From assembly GCA_900764215.1 (NCBI GenBank), contig CAAFNI010000289.1, forward strand, positions 1 through 45,201: a stretch of 45,201 nucleotides of DNA, written 5' to 3'. Shown here in pieces: positions 33,018 to 41,740 of this stretch. The DNA comes from an uncultured Sutterella sp. GTDB taxonomy: Bacteria > Pseudomonadota > Gammaproteobacteria > Burkholderiales > Burkholderiaceae_F. The number at the start of each line of letters is the position of its first letter. Within the stretch, counting starts at the first letter, position 1. The notes beneath the pieces were generated by a model that was given only the letters and a program-made list of their open reading frames with translations, was not told where the DNA came from and ran no database searches. A program made the position numbers and the translations under genes.

Positions 33018-34820
33018 TCAGCGCATGAAGGCCTTCTGAGCATCGATCGGCAACGCGCGGTAGCCGAGGCCCCCCTTCAGATGCATTTCGAAGGCGGGCT
33101 TCGTCTCGCCCCAGCGGAATTCCGTCAGAACGGGAGCCGGGCCAGTCTTGCTGCCCGTACCGATGCTCGCCCAGTAAACGACGACCGAATTCTTGTCGGC
33201 CTGATATTCAACGGAAGACGTTATCGGCGAGTAGATCTCATGCCCGCGCTCCTTGCCGTATTCCCAGACTTGCTCGACGGTCATTGCCTTCTGATCGATC
33301 TTGTAGACGACTGCGCGGCTGTATTTCTCATTGGGATTCTCGGGTTGCACGAAGGCTCGGCCGTCGCCGTTGTCGAACACGGAGACATAGATGACGTCGC
33401 CCTTGCTCAGCTCGTCGATTTTCCAGGCCGTGTGCTGAGTCCAAGTCCAGTCAAATCCCCCTTCGCACTTGCCGATGCGGCAGGCGAGCGGCTTGCCGTC
33501 CTTGCCGACCGGGGTGAGAACCTTCTCCCTGAGGCCGTCGCGCCAACCGTTCGGAGCGGCGAGAATCCACTTGACCTGCTTGTCCCGGCCGATCTTGACG
33601 ACAGCGGACTGGTGACGCGAGGAGAGAATGATCGAATCGTCGACAGGATCGTGGTCGACAGAGTTGACGTGAGCCCAGTTGCGTCCAGCCCCCGTGCCCG
33701 CAATGTCGCCGAAGGCATGCTGAGCCTCAAGCTTTGCGAGCTGCTCGGCCGAAAGCGTCTTGCCCGACTGCGTCGTGTCGATATTGAGACAGACGGCGCC
33801 TTGGTCAATGGACTTCAGAACGATGTTGCGGTTCGGATCAAGAATCTCAAACAGGCGCCACTCGTCAACGACCTCCCCCGAGGCGTCCACCTCGATGATG
33901 ACGTCGCGGACCGTCCGCACGCGCGTGTCGTCGGCGCGCCTCAGATCGGACGAGGCGACACGAAGGAAATAGTGTCCGTCTTCTGCAGGCATCATCGCGT
34001 GGCTGAAATCCGCATAGTTGGCGGGCAGGCGCCGGTTGAAGACCTCTCGGCCGAGCAGGTCGTACTTGGCATAGCGCTGTCCGTAACCCCAGGAGAGCGC
34101 TCCGTCGGCATTCTGATGGAATCCCATCATGATGCCCGCGCCATAGAGCGACTCCGGATCATAGATGCGGTCGGCCTTCATGTACCAGCGTATTTCGCCC
34201 TTCGTGTCGAGAATGGCGTTTCTCGGCGGATTGTTCCACTGCAGGGCGCCGCCCACAGGGTTGTTCCATACCGCGCGGCTTGAGCGCGCATCGACGGCCC
34301 CGAGATTGTTGATGAAGTAGAGACGGTCGGCAAACTCCTTCGGAGCCTCCTTCGTCACGCTCGCGCGCATGAAGTCCTGCGCTATCGCCGGATCGCCCGT
34401 CGTATCGAGCCATGCCGGCTGCGTATTGATGACGTAGCTTTCCGTGACGGTTTTCTCTTCGCCCAAGAAGACGCGCGTGTAGGTCACCTCGACCGTGTTG
34501 CGCCACCCGGCATAGAGTCCGAAGACAGGAATGCCGCCATGGGTGCGAAGCGTCTGAGGACCGACGTCATACTTGATCTCCTGCCCGCCCTTTTTGGGCA
34601 CGATGCGGACCGTCGCGTGCTTGAGCACGTAGCCGCCGTTCTTGATCACTGCGGTTAGCGGGGCCAGTCCGTAGGGATTCACAATCGTCTCGCCGAGCGT
34701 TCCCTGCGCGGCATAGCCCACCTTCATGCCGCTTGGGCCGCCGACGGCATGAGACGGCGCGGCAAAAGCCGCGGCGAAGATGCCGGCGACGACCGGCAGA
34801 AGTTTGAAAGCAGTACGCAC
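33018..34820 (-). CDS. assT: Periplasmic arylsulfate sulfotransferase AssT
   Basis: 600 residues, matching the PAPS-independent family. A signal peptide ends near 'APSHA' (residue 25). The beta-propeller carries the expected active-site residues: His274 ('DFSHAMMP'), His384 ('WAHVNSVD'), Arg402 ('SSRHQS') and the sulfate-accepting His463 ('TQHTAW'). Cys447 and Cys452 fit the structural disulfide. It transfers sulfate between phenolic compounds in the periplasm. The start is GTG at 34820 with GAGGA motifs just upstream. In enterobacteria the partners dsbL and dsbI follow; here they are absent and an unknown gene precedes it. Confidence 0.94.
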   Translation of the reverse strand: MRTAFKLLPVVAGIFAAAFAAPSHAVGGPSGMKVGYAAQGTLGETIVNPYGLAPLTAVIKNGGYVLKHATVRIVPKKGGQEIKYDVGPQTLRTHGGIPVFGLYAGWRNTVEVTYTRVFLGEEKTVTESYVINTQPAWLDTTGDPAIAQDFMRASVTKEAPKEFADRLYFINNLGAVDARSSRAVWNNPVGGALQWNNPPRNAILDTKGEIRWYMKADRIYDPESLYGAGIMMGFHQNADGALSWGYGQRYAKYDLLGREVFNRRLPANYADFSHAMMPAEDGHYFLRVASSDLRRADDTRVRTVRDVIIEVDASGEVVDEWRLFEILDPNRNIVLKSIDQGAVCLNIDTTQSGKTLSAEQLAKLEAQHAFGDIAGTGAGRNWAHVNSVDHDPVDDSIILSSRHQSAVVKIGRDKQVKWILAAPNGWRDGLREKVLTPVGKDGKPLACRIGKCEGGFDWTWTQHTAWKIDELSKGDVIYVSVFDNGDGRAFVQPENPNEKYSRAVVYKIDQKAMTVEQVWEYGKERGHEIYSPITSSVEYQADKNSVVVYWASIGTGSKTGPAPVLTEFRWGETKPAFEMHLKGGLGYRALPIDAQKAFMR

Positions 34821-34945
34821 TATCCTCTCCTCATTACTGATCGATGCCGCCGGCATCCGCCGGCCGCATGCTCCGATCTTACCAAACGTATGGACGCAAG
34901 CCTGCAGAGGCGCAAGGCGCAGCAGCCCGGACAATCCTCCGAACG

Positions 34946-35491
34946 TCAGTCGCGAAGCGATTCAATCGTCTCGAGCATCTTCAACTGCCCCGGGCAGTCC
35001 TCTTTGCCAAAGCGCTCGACGTCGATCTTTGCCAGCCTTCGGACGATCTCAAGGCTCGTTGCATGAAGCGCGTAGGGACATCCCTGATCCTTGATGTGAG
35101 CGATGACGCCGTTGACGGAGCTGTAGATGCCGTCGGCGAGAATCGCACGGGCCTGCGCAACACGCTGGAAATTGTCGCCTCGGTAGTCGGGGATGACGCG
35201 ATCCTCCGTGAGGCCGCGGTCTGCAATCTCCCTCAATTCGGCAGAAAAGTCGAACTTGTGAGCGCAAAGCGCCTCAGTGCTCATCGTGCTGAAGACGGTT
35301 TCAAGATGCTCCAGCCACTCCCGGGTTCGGTTGCCGGCCTTGTCGCGGGCAAGCGGATTGAGATCCTCCCATCGGTCGATGAGATTGTCGAGCGCCTGCA
35401 CGACGGCGAACTGCGAATACATGAGGCCCGCCTGATCGGTCTCGCTCCTCATGGTGTTGAAAAATGCGCTGACGGCTTCCTGAGGCGTCAT
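34946..35491 (-). CDS. Unknown soluble protein upstream of assT
   Basis: 181 residues, no signal peptide or membrane segment, predicted mostly helical. Not recognised. It has three cysteines (in 'ALCAHK', 'QGCPYA' and 'EDCPGQ'). AAGGAGAG lies 5-6 nt before the ATG, a strong initiation site. It precedes assT by 125 nt in the same direction with no clear terminator between, so co-transcription is likely. A cytoplasmic chaperone or regulator for AssT is possible but unsupported by motif; it lacks the TorD signature. Confidence 0.8.
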   Translation of the reverse strand: MTPQEAVSAFFNTMRSETDQAGLMYSQFAVVQALDNLIDRWEDLNPLARDKAGNRTREWLEHLETVFSTMSTEALCAHKFDFSAELREIADRGLTEDRVIPDYRGDNFQRVAQARAILADGIYSSVNGVIAHIKDQGCPYALHATSLEIVRRLAKIDVERFGKEDCPGQLKMLETIESLRD

Positions 35492-35624
35492 GTGGTCTCT
35501 CCTTGGATCAATGAATCGATGGCGTCCGCCGAGATGCGGACGTCCGCCATGCGCATGTTAGACCGCCAATCTCAAACAAACCTTACGATAAGGGAAGCGC
35601 CCGCTCGGCCACAGCAATCGACCC

Positions 35625-35662
35625 AAAAAAAAGAGGCTGTTCATTGCTGAACAACCTCTTTT
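35625..35662 (-). terminator. Terminator of tRNA-Pro
   Basis: On the minus strand AAAGAGGTTGTTCA and TGAACAGCCTCTTT pair around a 4-nt loop and run into T8, 9 nt after the tRNA end. Confidence 0.93.
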
Positions 35663-35670
35663 CCTGGATT

Positions 35671-35749
<79 letters not shown>

Positions 35750-35809
35750 GGATTTGAAGTTTACCCGACTTGTCCCAAAAAAGCAAGACAAATTCTTCAA
35801 ATACCGCAT

Positions 35810-36325
35810 TTAAGGTATGCGACCGTCCTTTTCCGGCATTGTCGACGTCTTATTTGTCTCGCCCAGGCTCTCGGAGATGCGGCTGTTAAGGGTGTCGGAG
35901 GACTGGTAGCAAACCACCGTACGCTCCTCGATCATGACCGCATCACCCGTCCACGGATTGCGCGCAGGTCTCGGCGCCTTGAGACGCAGAGAAAACTTGC
36001 CGAGCCCGGAGAGCTTGACCTGATGGCCGTCGGCAAGGTGCGCAAAGATGACGTCGAAGAACTTAGCGACATAAGCGCGGCTCTCCGAGAGTTCAAGACC
36101 GTGCTTCGCGCAGAGCATCTCTACGAGGTCCGCCCGCTTCAGGCAGGGGGTACCTTCGCCGGAGGCGTCGTCTTCCTCCGTCCTGCGCGTGCGTGCGAGC
36201 CTCTGCGCCCCGTCCTTGACCCTATCGTCGTACGCAGGCTCGGGCATTGAAGGCAAGACGGATTCCTCGGGTTCGTCCTCCCAGCCGTCAGGAAAGAGGA
36301 CGCCTGATTCTGTAAAAGTTTTCAT
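35810..36325 (-). CDS. ihfA: Integration host factor alpha subunit with N-terminal extension
   Basis: 171 residues against about 100 in typical IhfA. Residues 61-150 form the HU/IHF fold, with 'LKRADLVEML', 'GHQVKLSGLGKFSLR' and the DNA-intercalating arm 'RPARNPWTGD' (119-128). The first 60 residues are acidic with a basic patch 'RLARTRRTE' and have no family counterpart. No ATG/GTG/TTG lies at the usual start point, so an extension is unavoidable; ATG27 is an alternative start. The context pheS-pheT-ihfA supports the identity. It bends DNA together with IhfB. Confidence 0.88.
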   Translation of the reverse strand: MKTFTESGVLFPDGWEDEPEESVLPSMPEPAYDDRVKDGAQRLARTRRTEEDDASGEGTPCLKRADLVEMLCAKHGLELSESRAYVAKFFDVIFAHLADGHQVKLSGLGKFSLRLKAPRPARNPWTGDAVMIEERTVVCYQSSDTLNSRISESLGETNKTSTMPEKDGRIP

Positions 36326-36385
36326 GAGGTTGTTTCAGTCGGCTTCCTCGGCAAGAGGACGCCGACTGCCCAATGAAGACGTTGA

Positions 36386-38803
36386 TCAAGCACGAAGACG
36401 CGCACCGGCACGCTCGAGCACTTCGACGAGGGCTCGCATCGCAGCGTCAGCCTCCGCCTCGGAAAGAGGCTCCTCGCCGGTAGAGTTGAGCTCGACAGCA
36501 AAGGCCAGCGACTTTTCGACTTCGCCTTCCTCGTTCTTCGGACGATAGAGGTCGAAGAGATCAAAGGAGACGAGCGCACCGAGACGCGCATCGGACACAC
36601 GGGCGTCATGGACGGCATCCATAAGAACCTGCACTTCAAAGTCTGCCGGAACCACGACGGCAACGTCTCGACGCATCGGCTGGAACTTGCTCACCGGCAC
36701 GTAGCGCGGCAGCTCGAGCGAAAGGAGCGGTTCGACCTCAAGCTCAAAGACGACAGGCGCATTCGGAAGACCGTATTCGTGCACGAGCTTCGGATGCAGT
36801 TCGCCGATGAAGCCCACGCGCTTTTCGCCTACGTAAACTGCAGCGCTGCGCCCCGGATGAAGGGCCGCGAAGGCTTCCTTCACGAAACGGGCCTTGAGCG
36901 GCGCGATGAGGCGCTCGACGTCCCCCTTGACGTCATAGAAGTCGACGCGACGGGACTCGACGCCCCACTGCACGTCACTGGCCGTCCCGTAGGCGAGACC
37001 GGCGATGTGAGACGGTTGGCGCACGCCCTTGACGGACCACGGACCATCAAGGACGGCGGGATCCGGGAAGAACACGCGGCCGAGCTCGAACACGCGCACG
37101 CGTTCGGCCTTGCGGTTGAGGTTGTACTTCAGAATGTCGACCAAGCCGCCCACGAGCTGTGTGCGCATGACGGAGAGTTGGCTGGCGATCGGATTGAGAA
37201 GGCGGATCGGCGCATCGTTGCCGGCAAAGTCCTTTTCCCAGACTTCGGGGACGAACGAGAAGTTGATGAGTTCCTGATAGCCGAGGACGGCCATTTCTCG
37301 GCGAAGCGCATGACCCGAACGCGAGGCCTCCTTCGGAGACTTCATTGCAATGCGTGCAAGCGGCGGACGGTCGGGAAGCTTTTCATAGCCGTAGAGGCGG
37401 GCGACCTCTTCGATGAGGTCTTCCTCGATCTCGATGTCGAAGCGGAGCGACGGAGCCTGGACCGTGAAGACTTCTCCGTCGAACGTGTATTCAAAGCCCA
37501 GACGCGTGAACGTGTTATGCATTGCTTCGACGGGAATGTCCATGCCGACCACCTTCAGGCAGCGGGAGACTCGCATTGTGACGGGCTTGCGTGCGGGAAG
37601 GTTGACGATCTGGTCGTCAACCGGGCCCACGCGGGTTTCCGGAGTGCCGCAGATCTCGACAACAAGGCGAGTGACGTATTCCATGTGCCGCGCGTTCGTG
37701 CCGAAATCGACGCCGCGCTCGAAGCGGTAGGCGGCGTCGGTCGAAAAGTTGAGCTTTCGGCAACGTCCCTGAATGGCCTGCTGATGCCAGAAGGCTGCCT
37801 CGATGAAGAGGTCGGTCGTCGATTCGGAGACGCCGCTCTTGTCGCCGCCCATGATACCGGCGATGCAGGAGGGCGTGTCGCCGTCGCAGACAACCCCGTA
37901 GTACGGTGTCAGATCGACCGTCTCGCCGTTGAGCAGCGTGAGCTTTTCTCCTTCTCGAGCCCAGCGCACAGTGATGTGATCGCCCTCAAGCTTTGCAAGA
38001 TCGAAGAAGTGCGTCGGACGACCGAGCTCGAGCATGACGTAGTTCGAAATGTCGACGAGCGCGGAGATATGGCGCATGCCGGCGCGCTCAAGACGGTCGC
38101 GCATCCACTGCGGCGTCTCAGCCGCGGGATTAAGGCCGCGGATCACGCGGCCTGTGAAGCGGCCGCAGAGGTCCGGTGCTTCAACTCGCACGGGCTTGAC
38201 ACATTTGCAGGTGGCGGGCACCGGATCCATGGCAGGCATGGTGAGCGGCGCGCCGGTCACGGCATGAAGATCGCGGGCGACGCCCGTGACGGAAAGCGCG
38301 TCGCCTCGGTTGGGCGTGAGCTTGATTTCGATCTTGGCGTCGTCAAGCTTGGCGTATTCGCGGATGTCCGTGCCGATCGGCGCGTCATCCGGAAGAATCC
38401 AGATGCCGCTGTGCTCGTCGCTGATGCCGAGCTCACGGGCCGAGCAGAGCATGCCCATGGAGACGACGCCGCGAAGCTTCGACTTCTTGATCTTGAAGTC
38501 GCCCGGCAGCACGGCGCCGATCGTGGCGCAGGCGACCTTGATGCCGGCGCGAACGTTGGGCGCTCCGCACACGATTTGAAGCGTCTCTCCAGTACCGGCG
38601 TTCACTTCGCAGACGTGAAGATGATCGGAGTTTTCATGATCGCGGCAGGTGAGAACCTCAGCCACGACGACGCCCGTGAAGGCGGGAGCAACGCTCGTGA
38701 CCTCCTCGACCTCAAGGCCGGCCATCGTGAGCGTTTCGGCTAGCTCTTCTGTGCTGAGCTGCGGATTGACGTATTGACGCAGCCACTCTTCTGTAAACAG
38801 CAT
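36386..38803 (-). CDS. pheT: Phenylalanyl-tRNA synthetase beta subunit
   Basis: 805 residues, full length. The tRNA-binding OB fold (about 40-150) comes first, then the B3/B4 editing region, B5, the catalytic-like core, and the FDX-ACB anticodon-binding domain at about 710-805 ('FQPMRRDVAVVVPADFEVQ'). AAAGGA precedes the ATG. It follows pheS by 30 nt. Confidence 0.98.
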   Translation of the reverse strand: MLFTEEWLRQYVNPQLSTEELAETLTMAGLEVEEVTSVAPAFTGVVVAEVLTCRDHENSDHLHVCEVNAGTGETLQIVCGAPNVRAGIKVACATIGAVLPGDFKIKKSKLRGVVSMGMLCSARELGISDEHSGIWILPDDAPIGTDIREYAKLDDAKIEIKLTPNRGDALSVTGVARDLHAVTGAPLTMPAMDPVPATCKCVKPVRVEAPDLCGRFTGRVIRGLNPAAETPQWMRDRLERAGMRHISALVDISNYVMLELGRPTHFFDLAKLEGDHITVRWAREGEKLTLLNGETVDLTPYYGVVCDGDTPSCIAGIMGGDKSGVSESTTDLFIEAAFWHQQAIQGRCRKLNFSTDAAYRFERGVDFGTNARHMEYVTRLVVEICGTPETRVGPVDDQIVNLPARKPVTMRVSRCLKVVGMDIPVEAMHNTFTRLGFEYTFDGEVFTVQAPSLRFDIEIEEDLIEEVARLYGYEKLPDRPPLARIAMKSPKEASRSGHALRREMAVLGYQELINFSFVPEVWEKDFAGNDAPIRLLNPIASQLSVMRTQLVGGLVDILKYNLNRKAERVRVFELGRVFFPDPAVLDGPWSVKGVRQPSHIAGLAYGTASDVQWGVESRRVDFYDVKGDVERLIAPLKARFVKEAFAALHPGRSAAVYVGEKRVGFIGELHPKLVHEYGLPNAPVVFELEVEPLLSLELPRYVPVSKFQPMRRDVAVVVPADFEVQVLMDAVHDARVSDARLGALVSFDLFDLYRPKNEEGEVEKSLAFAVELNSTGEEPLSEAEADAAMRALVEVLERAGARLRA

Positions 38804-38833
38804 GTCGTTAATTCCTTTCGATGGTTGGCCAGA

Positions 38834-39850
38834 TTAGTTGAACTGGCGCAGAAAGCGCAGGTCGCCCTCGAAGAAGAGGCGCAAATCGTCGATGCCGTAG
38901 CGGAGCATCGTCAGGCGCTCAAGACCGGAGCCGAACGCGAAGCCGATGTTCTTCTCGGGATCAAGGCCGTAATTTCGCACCACGTTCGGGTGCACTTCGC
39001 CAGCGCCCGAGATTTCGAGCCACTTGCCCTTGCGAGGACCGCTCGTGAACATCATGTCCACTTCGACGGACGGTTCCGTGAACGGGAAGTAGGACGGGCG
39101 GAACCTCACAACGAGATCCTCCGTTTCAAAGAAGCGGCGCAGAAAGTCGCTGTAGACGCCCTTGAGGTCGGTGAAGCTCACATCGTCGCCGATCCACAGG
39201 CCTTCCACCTGATGGAACATCGGAGAATGCGTTGCGTCGGAATCGACGCGGTAGGTGCGCCCCGGCGCAATGACCTTGATCGGCGCTTCGTGCGTGCGGG
39301 CATAACGCACCTGCATGGGCGACGTGTGCGGACGAAGGGGAAGCTGACGGCCCTCTTCGTCGCATCGATCCACGTAGAACGTATCCTGCATCGAACGAGC
39401 GGGATGGTTGGGCGGATTGTTGAGCGCCGTGAAGCTGAACCAGTCGCTTTCGATTTCGGGTCCGTCGGCCACGTCAAAGCCGATGGAGCGGAAGATCTCC
39501 TCGATTCGCATCCAAGTGCGCATGACGGGGTGGATGCCGCCTTCGGAGCGCACGCGCCCCGGGAGCGTCACGTCGATCGCTTCGCTTGCCAGCTTAGCCT
39601 GCATTGCGGCTTGGGCGAGCTGTTCGCGGCGAGCGTTGAGCGCAGCCTCGATGGCGGCCTTGGCCTTGTTGATTTCCTGGCCGCGTGCGCGGCGCTCCTC
39701 AGGCGCAAGCTGGCCGAGGCTCTTCATGAGAGCCGTCACGGCGCCGCTCTTGCCGATGTACTTGGCCTTGGCGTCTTCCAGGGCAGCGGGTTGCTCTGCC
39801 TGGGCAAAGTCCTGACGCGCGGACTCGATGAGTTCGGAAAGATCCTGCAT
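38834..39850 (-). CDS. pheS: Phenylalanyl-tRNA synthetase alpha subunit
   Basis: 338 residues. An N-terminal coiled coil (about 1-90) is followed by the class II core with 'HPVMRTWMRIEEIF', motif 2 'TSPMQVRYARTHE' and motif 3 'FGSGLERLTMLRYG'. ATG at 39850 is chosen; GTG at 39856 is two codons upstream and also possible. Normally rplT lies directly upstream; here a yjiH-yjiG pair and two hairpins intervene. Confidence 0.97.
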   Translation of the reverse strand: MQDLSELIESARQDFAQAEQPAALEDAKAKYIGKSGAVTALMKSLGQLAPEERRARGQEINKAKAAIEAALNARREQLAQAAMQAKLASEAIDVTLPGRVRSEGGIHPVMRTWMRIEEIFRSIGFDVADGPEIESDWFSFTALNNPPNHPARSMQDTFYVDRCDEEGRQLPLRPHTSPMQVRYARTHEAPIKVIAPGRTYRVDSDATHSPMFHQVEGLWIGDDVSFTDLKGVYSDFLRRFFETEDLVVRFRPSYFPFTEPSVEVDMMFTSGPRKGKWLEISGAGEVHPNVVRNYGLDPEKNIGFAFGSGLERLTMLRYGIDDLRLFFEGDLRFLRQFN

Positions 39851-39976
39851 GTTCACTGATCTCGACTTTGATGTTGTAAAACCGGACGGAAAAGTCCGCC
39901 CGGTCCTTGGCGGCCGCGCACCCTCTACCGCTGCCCCGGGGGCCGCGTGGTATGCATGCAGCGAAAGCCTGTTGCG

Positions 39977-40001
39977 AAAAAAGGCCGGAGGGCATTCCGG
40001 C
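39977..40001 (-). terminator. Terminator-like hairpin in the pheS leader
   Basis: GCCGGA and TCCGGC arms around a 6-nt loop, then C and six T on the minus strand. It lies 127 nt before pheS, so it may be an attenuator of pheST. Confidence 0.75.
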
Positions 40002-40115
40002 GTCTTTTCGCAAGAGGCTCCTTTCGCATGAGCGTGCGGGCGAAAAATCTTATTTTACAACGGCTTGTCGACATTTTTTGAGGCTCTGCCCGTTCCGGGC
40101 CTTCCGGAAATGCGA

Positions 40116-40142
40116 AACCCGGCGGACAAAGCCGCCGGTTTT
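40116..40142 (-). terminator. Probable terminator of the yjiH-yjiG copy 2 operon
   Basis: CCGGCGG and CCGCCGG arms around a 5-6 nt loop with a short T stretch, 25-50 nt after yjiG-2. Confidence 0.6.
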
Positions 40143-40169
40143 CCGATTTTGCCGAGCGCCGATCTGGGA

Positions 40170-40637
40170 TCAGGCCACGAAACGCATGATGACCATGCCG
40201 ATGCAGGCCATGAGCACGCTGTTGAACATGAGAAGCGGCCAGTACTTCTTCGGGCAGTTCGCTACGCCGAGCAGGCGCCCCATGTACTGAATCTGAGAGG
40301 CCATCAGAATGAAGGCCGGCGCAAGAATCGTCACGTCGTGGGCGTTGAGATGGCCGGCCGCGGCCAGACTGGCAGCCACACCAACGCCGGCGCCGCAGGA
40401 GAGCCACGTGGCCAGAAGAACCGTAATGGCTTCGCCCGGAAGGTCAAAAAGGCCCATGACGCCGCCGCAGGTGTCGCCGAGGTACTTCATGACGCCGAAG
40501 AGATTGAGCATGTACGTGAGCACGAAGGCCATCAGCACGTTAGGCAGCAGGCTGTAGAGACCGATGTCGAGACCCTTGCGCAGGCCAACGACGAAGATGT
40601 CGAAGGGATTCTTCGAGGTGGTGGTGTGATTAGTCAT
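40170..40637 (-). CDS. YjiG-like nucleoside-recognition (Gate) membrane protein, copy 2
   Basis: 155 residues with about four membrane segments. 'LLPNVLMAFVL', 'DLPGEAITVLL', 'GAGVGVAASL' and 'SQIQYMGRLLG' align with E. coli YjiG and with the copy at 8506. ATG at 40637 has AAGGA 8 nt upstream and overlaps the yjiH-2 stop by 8 nt, so translation is coupled. It is a diverged paralogue, not a recent duplicate. Confidence 0.86.
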   Translation of the reverse strand: MTNHTTTSKNPFDIFVVGLRKGLDIGLYSLLPNVLMAFVLTYMLNLFGVMKYLGDTCGGVMGLFDLPGEAITVLLATWLSCGAGVGVAASLAAAGHLNAHDVTILAPAFILMASQIQYMGRLLGVANCPKKYWPLLMFNSVLMACIGMVIMRFVA

Positions 40638-41301
40638 TTTCAAAGTCCTTGCGGTAAACGGTGCTGAGGATGGTGCGGACCAGAGCGCCGCCCACGAACT
40701 TGAGGACCAGAATCACGGCCATCGGAATCCAGACCTTCACCGTGAAAAGCATGAAGAGACCGGAAACGGTGGAGTAGTAGTTGTTCACGCAGCCTGCGCC
40801 CGCATACTGCCAGGCGCAGATCGTCACGAGATTCTTTGTCGTGATGCGACCCTCGTCATGCAGGGCACGCGTGATGGCAGCGCCGCCGTCGGTCGACTGC
40901 AGGTCGGTGATGAGCGCAAGGCCCGTGTAGCCCGGCACGCCGAGAATCGGCTTGAGAAGCGGCGTCAGAATGACCTGAGCCGCCCGGAGGGCGCCATAGA
41001 AGGAGAGTACCTCAATGAGCCCCATGGCGAGCATGACGCCAGGGAACAAATTGAGGGAAAAGAGGAAGCCTGCGCGGGCGCTGAAGCCGCCAGACCCCTG
41101 GAAGTTGCTGGCCGTGCCGGCGATCGTGCCGTACTGGCCGATGAGAGTCGTGTAGTCGAAGGCGCCGAGCCACTTGTAGGCGTCGGGCATCTTGTAGAAA
41201 ACGCCGGAGAAGATGATGATGGCGAGCGCGAGCGCGATGTACGCGCCGAAGCCCACCTTCGGATTCTCCTCGCAGGCAGTCTGAGTCTTGGAGTCCGCCA
41301 T
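40630..41301 (-). CDS. YjiH-like nucleoside-recognition (Gate) membrane protein, copy 2
   Basis: 223 residues with about five membrane segments. 'VGFGAYIALALAIIIFSG' and 'LQSTDGGAAITRAL' parallel the copy at 7770. ATG at 41301 has AGGA about 9 nt upstream. In place of 'MTADAPITNFFSSGAV' in copy 1 it has 'WQYAGAGCVNNYYSTV', so a substrate-facing segment may differ. It is the first gene of a two-gene unit inserted between rplT and pheS. Confidence 0.85.
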   Translation of the reverse strand: MADSKTQTACEENPKVGFGAYIALALAIIIFSGVFYKMPDAYKWLGAFDYTTLIGQYGTIAGTASNFQGSGGFSARAGFLFSLNLFPGVMLAMGLIEVLSFYGALRAAQVILTPLLKPILGVPGYTGLALITDLQSTDGGAAITRALHDEGRITTKNLVTICAWQYAGAGCVNNYYSTVSGLFMLFTVKVWIPMAVILVLKFVGGALVRTILSTVYRKDFEND

Positions 41302-41369
41302 GAGTTGTTGTCCTATACGGAGTGAGGATGGAAACAAGAGACGATTGAATCGTTCTTCTAAGAAAGGCG

Positions 41370-41400
41370 CCCTGACGCCGCTGGGGATCCGTCGTCAGGG
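41370..41400. repeat. Inverted repeat in the yjiH-2 leader
   Basis: Perfect 8-bp arms CCCTGACG and CGTCAGGG around a 15-nt loop, just downstream of the candidate -10 and 69 nt before yjiH-2. It could act in the mRNA leader or as an operator. Confidence 0.6.
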
Positions 41401-41636
41401 TTTACCGCATTCCGCAGTATACCTAGCCCGTTTTTCCGCCTGCCTCGGGCATTTGTCGTATCCGAATGCGGACCCGAGCAAGATTTAGCCGATTAGCTCC
41501 ATTGAAAAAACTTTAAAACTCAATCGCTTGAAAGCAGTGCTATGCCTCGAGCGCCTCGGCCCTGCACCCATCCTAAGCAGAATGCCTTAGGGGAAATTCT
41601 CCAGTTCCTTTAAGTCCAACAGCGATTCGAAAGGAC

Positions 41637-41672
41637 AAAAAAAAAGAGACCCGGCAACAAACCGAGTCTCTT
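41637..41672 (-). terminator. Terminator of rplT
   Basis: On the minus strand AGAGACTCGG and CCGGGTCTCT pair around a 7-nt loop, then nine T. It ends the thrS-infC-rpmI-rplT series. Confidence 0.93.
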
Positions 41673-41740
41673 CTTTTTTCAGAGCTTCCGGATATAAGCC
41701 AAACGGTCAAATTCGACCGTCCGTCCGGACATGCTTTGAA

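Larger units (their letters stand above)
39851..40169. other. Leader region between yjiG-2 and pheS
   Basis: 319 nt with no supportable gene. It contains hairpins at 40116-40142 and 39977-40001 and a minus-strand AT-rich stretch near 40040-40080 where a pheS promoter could lie (TCGACA near 40070 and TAAAAT near 40055, not at good spacing). A 49-codon frame from ATG 40074 includes two Phe-Phe pairs but lacks a clear ribosome binding site. Confidence 0.45.
41302..41740. other. Gene-free interval between rplT and yjiH-2
   Basis: 439 nt with no supportable gene. It contains the rplT terminator (41637-41672), a minus-strand TATACT at 41416-41421 as possible -10 of yjiH-2 without a good -35, a leader hairpin at 41370-41400, and a small hairpin CCTAAG/CTTAGG near 41573-41592. 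Confidence 0.5.

Noticed and set aside
32758..33039. Possible 93-residue plus-strand protein starting after a GGAGG
   Set aside because: The frame runs through the strong terminator at 32884-32917 and has low-complexity, shadow-like composition.
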